The position numbers and the translations under genes are program-made. The notes under the pieces are model-generated. The model saw only the letters and a program-made list of their open reading frames with translations, was not told where the DNA came from and ran no database searches. 5,217 nt of DNA from NCBI GenBank assembly GCA_018677115.1, contig JAHHOC010000411.1, positions 1 through 5,217 on the forward strand. Direction: 5' to 3'. Positions 1 to 5,217 of the stretch are shown here, one piece after another. The DNA is from Arenicella sp. GTDB taxonomy: Bacteria; Pseudomonadota; Gammaproteobacteria; Arenicellales; Arenicellaceae. Within the stretch, counting starts at the first letter, position 1; every line of letters starts with the position of its first letter.

Positions 1-2067
1 GCAACCAACAATGTCGACACATCGAATGATAACACCGTAGCGGGTACGCTGAATCAGGTGACCGCAGCGTCCCACGACAACACTGTGGCCGGTAACGCCA
101 ATACGGTGACTACGGCGTTGAACAATCAGGTGGCCGGTGCAAGCAATATGGTCGAGAGTTCCGACGGTAATACTGTCAGCGGGGCAACCAATTCACTGGA
201 TAACGCTAATCTAAACCTTGTAGCAGGCGAATCAAATGCCTTGACTGATGCTGATACCAGTTCGGTGGTCGGTACCGGAAATGCCGTTACGACCGGGGTG
301 GATAATAATGTATCGGGCAGCAGTAACAGTGTTACAAACGCCAGAGGGCACATTGTTTCCGGCGCCGCCAATCTTGTGAGTATGGGTTTCTATAATGCGG
401 TGGTGGGAGATACCAATGTTGTCAGCGTTAATTCAAATAACAACGTCGTCGGCGGCAACAATAACGTAGCCACAGATGATTCAACCAGCAACAGTGTGGT
501 CGGTTCCACGAATCTGGTGTCGACATCAGACAACAATAATGTGTCAGGTAACAATAACACCGTAAACGTTGCTGCGGACAACAATCAGGTAGCCGGTTCC
601 AATAACGTTGTAACCACGGAAAGCGATGACAATACCGTGGCTGGGACTGGCAATACACTGACCGAAAGCGCTGATCAAAACCAGGTGGCGGGTCAAAGCA
701 ACATCTTAAATCAGTTCTCTGACAGCAATACTGTGTCAGGTGCCAACAATACTTTGAGCCTTGCCAATAACAATGCTGTGGTGGGACAGTCTAACTCGGT
801 TAGCACCAGCGTAAACAATGTGGTAGGCGGCGCCGGAAATGAAGTGATATCAGCTTCGAACAACAATATCGTCGGAGGTTCGGGTAACATTGTCCGCGAC
901 AGCTCGAGTAACAACAGCGTGGTGGGCACAGGCAACCTGGTTGACCCGTCAAACAATAACGATGTGTCCGGTGCCAACAACATGGTTATCAGCACCGACA
1001 ATGCGGCGGTAACAGGCAGCAACAACGTTGTCGTCGCAGGTACTGGCAGTGTGGTCGGCGGTAGCGGAAACTTTGTTACTGGTGAAGATAGCCTTGTGGT
1101 CGGTACTGGGGCCGCGTCGGTGGGTAATAACAATATTGTCGTTGGTCTCGGCGCAGAGGCTACTCAGGGGCAGTCGATCGCCATCGGAAGTGACGCCGAT
1201 GGTGATGGCGACGGTGCGGTTGCATTGGCGACCAATGCAGCAGCTGTTGGTAATGACACGGTCGCTTCTGGAGTTAATTCTTCAGCATTCGGTGTGGCGT
1301 CCAGAGCGTTAGGCAGGGAGGCAACTGCGCTCGGTTCAAACGCGCTGGCTACCAGCCGAGAGTCCACCGCGGCTGGCGCACAGGCAGCTGCAACTGCATT
1401 GGGCAGCACCGCGACAGGCGGTAATGCGCAGGCCACCGCGGTGTCGGCGTCGGCTTTTGGCGAAAACGCATTTGCCGCCGGCGCAGCGAGTTTGGCGATT
1501 GGGTCGCGCACCTTTTCTCAGCAGCAGGATAATATTGCTATGGGTAGTGCGGCGCAGTCTGTCGGGCTCGGCAGTATTGCGCTGGGTGCGGGCACTTTTG
1601 CTGATAACCTGAACTCTGTGGCACTCGGAACAGGTGCGCAGGTGAATGCGGCCGGTGCCGTTGCGATAGGATCCGGGTCGGTAGCTAATGCAACCAATAC
1701 GGTGTCGTTAGGCAGTCCCGGTGCTGAGCGCAGAATCACGAATGTCGCCCCAGGATTCCTGAGTACAGATGGAGTCAATGTCAGTCAACTGCGGGATGCC
1801 CAGCAGGAAGCGCGTCGCGGCGTGGCCGGCGTGGCGGCCCTGGCCAGTGGAATAAGCCCCGGATTGCCCGGTGAAACCGCGTTTACTTTCGGGGTAGGCC
1901 ATTACAAAGACCAGAGTGCCGCCGGTTTCGGTTTGCGTCACTGGGTGGAGCAGAAAGACGAAGAAAATGCACTGTTGAGAAGATTCCAACTTGAAATTGG
2001 CGCGTCGCTTTCCGAGGGTGGTGCCGAAGATAATGTTTATCGTATCGGGGGAGGTTTCGTCTTTTAA
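1..2067 (+). CDS. Trimeric autotransporter adhesin (YadA-like), 5'-truncated by the window
   Basis: This is the C-terminal part of a type Vc secreted, surface-anchored adhesin, expected to form a homotrimer in the outer membrane. The frame is open from base 1 and the repeat pattern is already running there, so the GTG at 58 is not the start; the signal peptide and N-terminus lie upstream. The visible 688 residues contain Asn-rich repeats (about residues 10-363), Ala/Ser/Gly-rich YadA-head repeats (364-566), a neck motif (VSLGS at 568-572, ERRITNVA at 576-583, TDGVNVSQL at 589-597) and an anchor domain (about 598-688) ending GGGFVF. The terminal Phe and alternating strands are typical of proteins inserted by the BAM complex. 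Almost no coiled-coil stalk is present. The ligand cannot be told from sequence. Family assignment is secure from the neck and anchor; adhesion is inferred from the family. Confidence 0.92.
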   Translation, partial: ATNNVDTSNDNTVAGTLNQVTAASHDNTVAGNANTVTTALNNQVAGASNMVESSDGNTVSGATNSLDNANLNLVAGESNALTDADTSSVVGTGNAVTTGVDNNVSGSSNSVTNARGHIVSGAANLVSMGFYNAVVGDTNVVSVNSNNNVVGGNNNVATDDSTSNSVVGSTNLVSTSDNNNVSGNNNTVNVAADNNQVAGSNNVVTTESDDNTVAGTGNTLTESADQNQVAGQSNILNQFSDSNTVSGANNTLSLANNNAVVGQSNSVSTSVNNVVGGAGNEVISASNNNIVGGSGNIVRDSSSNNSVVGTGNLVDPSNNNDVSGANNMVISTDNAAVTGSNNVVVAGTGSVVGGSGNFVTGEDSLVVGTGAASVGNNNIVVGLGAEATQGQSIAIGSDADGDGDGAVALATNAAAVGNDTVASGVNSSAFGVASRALGREATALGSNALATSRESTAAGAQAAATALGSTATGGNAQATAVSASAFGENAFAAGAASLAIGSRTFSQQQDNIAMGSAAQSVGLGSIALGAGTFADNLNSVALGTGAQVNAAGAVAIGSGSVANATNTVSLGSPGAERRITNVAPGFLSTDGVNVSQLRDAQQEARRGVAGVAALASGISPGLPGETAFTFGVGHYKDQSAAGFGLRHWVEQKDEENALLRRFQLEIGASLSEGGAEDNVYRIGGGFVF
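28..1089 (+). repeat. About 23 degenerate Asn-rich repeats in the adhesin passenger
   Basis: The translated units follow N-x-V-x-G-x-x-N-x-(V/L) plus a variable 4-7 residue link, giving a period of mostly 15-16 residues (14-17 overall). Examples are NTVAGTLNQV, NQVAGASNMV, NTVSGANNTL and NSVVGTGNLV. A few units replace the first Asn with Ser, His or Ala. The two Asn are seven residues apart in nearly every unit, and the residue after the second V/L is Thr or Ser in about 12 of the first 21 units. The units differ clearly at DNA level, so this is an old, selected protein repeat and not a recent tandem duplication. The pattern fits a left-handed beta-roll with one turn per unit, which is inference. 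The array starts before the window, so the full count is unknown. Confidence 0.85.
1090..1698 (+). repeat. YadA-head (Hep_Hag-type) Ala/Ser/Gly-rich repeats
   Basis: Residues 364-566 change from Asn/Val-rich to Ala/Ser/Gly-rich units of the S-x-A-x-G-x-x-A-x-A kind, for example SIAIGSDA, STAAGAQA, SLAIGSRT, SIALGAGT, SVALGTGA and AVAIGSGS. These are typical of YadA-like heads, where each unit of about 14 residues forms one turn of a left-handed beta-roll. An acidic insert, DADGDGDG (residues 398-405, nt 1192-1215), sits near the start of the section. The last unit runs directly into the neck motif. Confidence 0.85.
1699..1791 (+). other. YadA-type neck motif
   Basis: Residues 567-597 carry the signature that joins a YadA head to what follows: VSLGSPGAERRITNV, then TDGVNVSQL. 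In the family this motif narrows the wide beta-roll head to the diameter of a coiled coil or helix. Here it is followed at once by the anchor helix region rather than by a long stalk. Confidence 0.85.
1792..2064 (+). other. YadA-type C-terminal anchor (translocator) domain
   Basis: Residues 598-688 begin with a short helix-prone stretch (RDAQQEARRGVAGVAALAS) that would pass through the pore. The family-typical PGLPGETAF turn follows, then four probable amphipathic strands: ETAFTFGVGHYKD, QSAAGFGLRHWVE, RRFQLEIGASLSE and NVYRIGGGFVF. Three copies would form a 12-stranded barrel. The charged link between strands 2 and 3 (EQKDEENALLRR) is longer than in many family members. The protein ends in Phe, the usual outer-membrane targeting residue. 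Confidence 0.85.
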
Positions 2068-2094
2068 TTAGCCTTCAGCTGGACAATCATAAAT

Positions 2095-2122
2095 AACAGT
2101 GGCGCCGATGGGCGCCATTGTT
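2095..2122 (+). terminator. Strong hairpin, probable transcription terminator of the adhesin gene
   Basis: The arms aacagtggcgcc (2095-2106) and ggcgccattgtt (2111-2122) can form 12 consecutive pairs, 11 Watson-Crick and one G-U, around a gatg loop. The hairpin lies 27 bases after the adhesin stop codon. The lower stem and following bases are T-rich (attgttgcttct), but there is no clean run of T, so termination may be partial or Rho-assisted. An mRNA-stabilising or attenuation role is an alternative. Confidence 0.55.
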
Positions 2123-2201
2123 GCTTCTGGAGGTTGTTTTGGGGATACTCCATGCATTACAAATACTGCGCGTACCGTTACTTGCAGATTTATAAATTAC
2201 T
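2123..2201 (+). promoter_or_regulatory. Leader of gmd with weak promoter candidates and no Shine-Dalgarno site
   Basis: If the upstream hairpin stops transcription, the operon promoter should lie here. Possible sigma-70 pairs are TTGCTT (2121-2126) with GATACT (2144-2149) at 17 bases, and TTGTTT (2134-2139) with TACAAA (2158-2163) at 18 bases; each matches only 7 of 12 consensus positions. A better -10 box, TATAAA (2191-2196), has no -35 partner and ends five bases before the ATG. No ops/JUMPstart element is present. I cannot choose among these from sequence alone. Confidence 0.3.
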
Positions 2202-3317
2202 ATGAAAAAAGCACTTATCACCGGTATCACCGGGCAGGATGGTTCATACCTGGCAGAGTTCCTGCTCGACAAAGGTTATCAAGTGCATGGGATCAAACGC
2301 CGTGCATCGTCGTTTAATACCGAACGGATTGACCATCTGTACCAGGATCCGCACGAGAAATCGCAGTCGCTGCACCTGCATTACGGTGATTTAACCGACT
2401 CCTCTAACCTGACGCGGATAATTCGCGAGGTGCAGCCGGACGAAATCTACAATCTGGCTGCACAGAGCCACGTGGCGGTGTCCTTCGAAGTGCCGGAGTA
2501 CACGGCAGATGTGGACGCCCTCGGTACTTTGCGTGTGCTGGAAGCTATCCGCTTTTTAAATATGGAACACCGCACCCGCTTCTATCAGGCGGCGACGTCT
2601 GAACTCTATGGCTTGGTGCAGGAAACCCCGCAGAGTGAAACCACCCCATTTCATCCGCGTTCGCCCTATGGTGTTGCCAAGCTTTATGCGTATTGGATTA
2701 CAGTAAATTACCGTGAGGCTTACGGCATGTATGCCTGCAATGGCATTCTATTTAACCATGAGTCACCGCGCCGAGGTGAAACTTTTGTGACCCGTAAAAT
2801 TACCCGCGCACTGGCGAATATTTCGCAAGGCCTCGAATCGTGTCTGTATCTCGGCAACCTGGCTGCACTGAGGGACTGGGGCCATGCAAAAGACTATGTA
2901 CGTATGCAGTGGTTGATGTTGCAGCAGGATGAGCCGGATGATTTTGTCATTGCAACGGGTGAACAGCTGTCGGTACGGGATTTTGTGACCATGGCTGCCC
3001 ATGAAATGGGCATTGAGCTGGTTTTCAAGGGAGAGGGAGAGGACGAGTATGCAGAGGTTATATCCGTTGACAGTAAGATAGCGCCGGCGGTAAAAGCAGG
3101 GGAAGTCATTGTAAGGGTAGACCCGCGTTATTTTCGTCCGGCCGAAGTAGCCACTCTGTTGGGCGACCCCGGCAAGGCCCGCGACAAGTTGGGATGGGAA
3201 CCGGAAATCAGTGTGCAGCAGATGTGTGCCGAGATGGCGGCTGCCGATATGGAAGCGGCGCGGCGCGATGCCTTGCTAACCCGGCATGGCTACGAAGTTA
3301 CCACTGTGTTTGAATAG
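2202..3317 (+). CDS. gmd: GDP-mannose 4,6-dehydratase
   Basis: This cytoplasmic NADP-dependent enzyme converts GDP-D-mannose to GDP-4-keto-6-deoxy-D-mannose, the first committed step to GDP-L-fucose. It is an extended short-chain dehydrogenase of 371 residues, close to the usual length of about 370. The N-terminal Rossmann motif is [15 protein letters not shown] (8-22), followed by [11 protein letters not shown] (33-43), GDLTDSSNL (62-70) and NLAAQSHV (84-91). The catalytic set is complete: Thr132 and Glu134 in TSELYG, and Tyr156 and Lys160 in YGVAK. The substrate-site stretch [16 protein letters not shown] is at 185-200. The ATG is certain because an in-frame TAA at 2193-2195 bars any earlier start. 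There is no visible Shine-Dalgarno sequence. It is the first gene of the fucose operon, followed 18 bases later by fcl. The product could also feed GDP-rhamnose or perosamine pathways, but the neighbour settles on fucose. Confidence 0.97.
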   Translation: MKKALITGITGQDGSYLAEFLLDKGYQVHGIKRRASSFNTERIDHLYQDPHEKSQSLHLHYGDLTDSSNLTRIIREVQPDEIYNLAAQSHVAVSFEVPEYTADVDALGTLRVLEAIRFLNMEHRTRFYQAATSELYGLVQETPQSETTPFHPRSPYGVAKLYAYWITVNYREAYGMYACNGILFNHESPRRGETFVTRKITRALANISQGLESCLYLGNLAALRDWGHAKDYVRMQWLMLQQDEPDDFVIATGEQLSVRDFVTMAAHEMGIELVFKGEGEDEYAEVISVDSKIAPAVKAGEVIVRVDPRYFRPAEVATLLGDPGKARDKLGWEPEISVQQMCAEMAAADMEAARRDALLTRHGYEVTTVFE

Positions 3318-3335
3318 GGTAACGCGGGTTTTAAA

Positions 3336-4310
3336 GTGGCCAAAAAAAGAATATACATCGCCGGTCATAACGGCATGGTGGGCTCAGCGCTGCTGCGTAA
3401 ACTGGAGTCCGATGTCGAAATCGAGCTGATAATCCGGGCGCACGATGAATTGGATCTCAGGAACCAGCGCGCAGTGCAGGCTTTCTTTTATGAGAATTCT
3501 CTCGACGAAGTGTATTTTGCCGCAGCGCGGGTCGGTGGAATTCATGCCAATGACCAATACCCGGCGGATTTTATTTACGACAACCTGATGATGCAGTGCA
3601 ACCTGATCGATGCCGCTTATAAATCCGGTGTGAAAAAGCTGTTATTGCTCGGATCATCCTGCATCTATCCGCGACTGGCTACACAGCCGATCAGCGAAGC
3701 AGAGCTGCTCACCGGGGCGTTGGAGCCCACCAACGAGCCTTATGCTATTGCCAAGATTGCCGGCATCAAGTTATGCGAATCCTATAACCGCCAGCGCGGC
3801 ACCTCTTATCGCAGCGTAATGCCCACTAATTTATATGGGGAGAACGACAATTTCCACCCGCAAAACAGTCATGTGATTCCGGCCATGATGCGCCGCTTTC
3901 ACGAAGCCAAATTAAATCACGATGCGGAAGTGGTGGTTTGGGGAACCGGCAAACCCCGCCGCGAGTTTTTACATGTTGATGATATGGCACAAGCCTGTAT
4001 CCATGTGATGAACCTGGGCAAAGATGACTATGACTCAGCAACCGATCCAAGGCTGTCGCATATAAATATCGGTACCGGCGAAGATTGTACTATTGGCGAA
4101 CTTGCCAAGGTGATGGCAAAAGTGGTGGGATTTGATGGGCAGCTGAAGTTTGATACCAGTAAACCGGACGGCACGCCAAGAAAACTGCTTGATGTCACAC
4201 GTCTCACCAGGCTGGGCTGGCGGGCATCAATCGGCTTGGAGCAGGGCCTGACCAGAACCTATGCCTGGTTCCTTGAAAATGAGTCTTCGCTGCGTGGAGT
4301 GGAGTCGTGA
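3336..4310 (+). CDS. fcl: GDP-L-fucose synthase (GDP-4-keto-6-deoxymannose 3,5-epimerase/4-reductase)
   Basis: This cytoplasmic bifunctional enzyme epimerises the Gmd product at C3 and C5 and reduces C4 with NADPH to give GDP-L-fucose. The 324 residues match the family length of about 320. It starts with a Rossmann motif, [11 protein letters not shown] (9-19). The active-site residues fall at the same numbers I recall for E. coli WcaG: Ser107 and Cys109 in GSSCIYP, Tyr136 and Lys140 in YAIAK, and His179 in NSHVIP. Substrate-site Arg209 (RREFLHVDD) and Lys283 (TPRKLLD) are also in place. The GTG start gives the expected N-terminus [10 protein letters not shown]. The same frame is closed upstream by the gmd stop at 3315-3317. 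Only a weak ribosome site (GGG at 3326-3328) precedes it, so translational coupling to gmd is likely. It overlaps manC by four bases. Confidence 0.97.
   Translation: MAKKRIYIAGHNGMVGSALLRKLESDVEIELIIRAHDELDLRNQRAVQAFFYENSLDEVYFAAARVGGIHANDQYPADFIYDNLMMQCNLIDAAYKSGVKKLLLLGSSCIYPRLATQPISEAELLTGALEPTNEPYAIAKIAGIKLCESYNRQRGTSYRSVMPTNLYGENDNFHPQNSHVIPAMMRRFHEAKLNHDAEVVVWGTGKPRREFLHVDDMAQACIHVMNLGKDDYDSATDPRLSHINIGTGEDCTIGELAKVMAKVVGFDGQLKFDTSKPDGTPRKLLDVTRLTRLGWRASIGLEQGLTRTYAWFLENESSLRGVES
4296..4299 (+). promoter_or_regulatory. Ribosome binding site of manC
   Basis: GGAG lies seven bases before the GTG at 4307, inside the last codons of fcl. A second GGAG at 4301-4304 is too close to be the main site. 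The site supports the GTG start and is the clearest Shine-Dalgarno sequence in the operon. Confidence 0.6.
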
Positions 4311-5217
4311 TACCGGTCATCCTTTCAGGCGGAGTGGGTTCGCGCCTGTGGCCGCTGTCGCGGGGCATGTATCCAAAGCAACTGCTGCCGCTGGTGGACC
4401 CGAATTACTCGATGCTGCAGCAGACTGTACAGCGTACTGAGGGTCTGCACGGAATTAGCGCCCCTATCCTGGTGTGCAATGAGGAGCACCGCTTTATGGT
4501 AGGGGAACAGTTGCACCAGATCGGGATTCAGGATGCAAGTATCATACTAGAACCGGAAGGACGCAATACAGCACCGGCAATTGCCCTCGCGGCATTCAAA
4601 CTGTTGCAGGACGGTGCGCGAGTTGGCGCGGATGAGCTAATGCTGGTGATGCCGGCAGATCATGTTATCTCGGATGTGTCGGCTTTTCACCGCGCGATCC
4701 TTGTGGCCCGCGAGTTGGCGGATGAGGATTACCTTGTCACTTTTGGCATTGTGCCACAGGGCCCGGAGACCGGTTATGGCTATATTAAGGCGGGCTCGTC
4801 CGGCCAGTCGGGCGGGCTTGCAGTTGCCGAATTCAAGGAGAAGCCCGATCTGAACACTGCGCAGGCCTATGTAAGCTCCGGCGACTATTACTGGAACGGC
4901 GGGATATTCCTGTTTAAAGCCTCAGTTTTCCTCGCTGAGCTGGCGAAATTGCAGCCGGACGTATATCGAGCCGCGGAACTGGCGATGTCGGCCGCTGAGC
5001 CGGATCTTGATTTTATCCGCATTGATAAGACCGCTTTCACTGAATCACCGTCAATTTCAATCGACTATGCGGTGATGGAGCACACCGACAAGGCCATGGT
5101 TGTACCGCTGGACGCCGGCTGGAGTGATGTTGGATCGTGGTCGGCTTTGTGGGAAGCGGCACCCAAAGACAACTCAGGTAATGCAATCAGTGGTGATGTG
5201 TTTTTACACAATACAAC
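4307..5217 (+). CDS. manC: Mannose-1-phosphate guanylyltransferase, 3'-truncated by the window
   Basis: The enzyme makes GDP-D-mannose from mannose-1-phosphate and GTP, supplying the substrate of Gmd. The frame runs from GTG at 4307 to the window edge (303 codons plus two bases) without a stop. Motifs in order are the nucleotide-binding signature [13 protein letters not shown] (7-19), with YPKQLLPL at 22-29; [10 protein letters not shown] (82-91); PADHVI (116-121); [10 protein letters not shown] (152-161); EFKEKP (175-180); YWNGGIF (195-201); SIDYAVME (251-258); and GWSDVGSW (271-278). The third residue of the GG-x-G loop is Val, where Ser or Thr is common. Full-length homologues of about 470-480 residues carry a C-terminal cupin with mannose-6-phosphate isomerase activity; whether this one does is outside the window. 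It overlaps fcl through GTGA, so the two are probably translated together. Alternative family names are cpsB, algA and xanB. Confidence 0.95.
   Translation, partial: MIPVILSGGVGSRLWPLSRGMYPKQLLPLVDPNYSMLQQTVQRTEGLHGISAPILVCNEEHRFMVGEQLHQIGIQDASIILEPEGRNTAPAIALAAFKLLQDGARVGADELMLVMPADHVISDVSAFHRAILVARELADEDYLVTFGIVPQGPETGYGYIKAGSSGQSGGLAVAEFKEKPDLNTAQAYVSSGDYYWNGGIFLFKASVFLAELAKLQPDVYRAAELAMSAAEPDLDFIRIDKTAFTESPSISIDYAVMEHTDKAMVVPLDAGWSDVGSWSALWEAAPKDNSGNAISGDVFLHNT

Noticed and set aside
58..60. GTG as the start codon of the adhesin gene.
   Set aside because: The same frame is open back to base 1 with the same repeat motif (NTVAG at residues 11-15), so the gene continues beyond the window.
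1057..1067. GGCGGTAGCGG resembles the ops/JUMPstart core GGCGGTAG that recruits RfaH upstream of polysaccharide operons.
   Set aside because: It lies inside the adhesin coding repeat, where it encodes Gly-Gly-Ser-Gly, diverges from the ops consensus after the core, and is over 1.1 kb from gmd.
28..1089. Regular repeat spacing of about 45-48 bases, considered as a CRISPR array or DNA-level satellite.
   Set aside because: The units are not conserved as DNA, keep one open frame throughout, and show conservation only at protein level.
126..1778. Several long open frames on the minus strand and in other frames opposite the adhesin (for example 711-1133 and 1164-1511, minus).
   Set aside because: Their products are low-complexity mirror images of the repeat codons, have no recognisable domain or ribosome site, and lie wholly within the well-supported adhesin gene.
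2099..2317. A 72-codon plus-strand frame starting in the hairpin and overlapping gmd.
   Set aside because: It begins inside the inverted repeat, runs out of frame into the certain gmd coding sequence, and shows no family resemblance.
4662..4853. A 63-codon frame within the manC region.
   Set aside because: It is out of frame with manC, whose frame carries a full set of guanylyltransferase motifs through this stretch.

Overview
The window is a compact piece of a bacterial chromosome, with every recognisable gene on the + strand. It has two parts: the 3' portion of a gene for a trimeric autotransporter (YadA-type) outer-membrane adhesin (1-2067), and the start of a GDP-L-fucose biosynthesis operon, gmd-fcl-manC (2202 to the end of the window). 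A 134-base gap with a strong hairpin separates them. The YadA-type anchor ending in Phe shows a Gram-negative host. Base composition and gene style suggest a gammaproteobacterium, perhaps marine, but this is inference and no marker gene is present to fix the taxon.

Positions 1-2067: the adhesin reading frame is already open at base 1 in the middle of a repeat, so the true start and signal peptide lie upstream. The visible 688 residues hold about 23 Asn-rich repeats of the form N-x-V-x-G-x-x-N-x-V/L (nt 28-1089), then Ala/Ser/Gly-rich repeats of the usual YadA-head kind (nt 1090-1698), a neck motif (nt 1699-1791), and a short anchor domain ending in Phe (about nt 1792-2064). There is almost no coiled-coil stalk between neck and anchor. 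The Asn-rich section is the most unusual thing in the window. Its spacing matches the repeat I recall from the ice-binding beta-roll of Lolium perenne antifreeze protein, although ordinary YadA heads are also left-handed beta-rolls.

Positions 2068-2201: a 12-bp inverted repeat with a 4-base loop probably ends adhesin transcription. It is followed by a short leader for gmd with only weak promoter candidates and no Shine-Dalgarno sequence.

Positions 2202-5217: Gmd converts GDP-D-mannose to GDP-4-keto-6-deoxymannose. Fcl epimerises and reduces that product to GDP-L-fucose. ManC makes the GDP-mannose that feeds Gmd. Spacings are tight (18 bases, then a 4-base GTGA overlap), which supports one transcript. 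The sugar nucleotide would be used for fucose-containing surface polysaccharide (capsule, O-antigen or exopolysaccharide); no glycosyltransferase is visible. All key active-site residues of Gmd and Fcl are present, and ManC is cut by the window edge after 303 codons. I see no RNA gene, CRISPR array, insertion sequence or clearly new enzymatic system.
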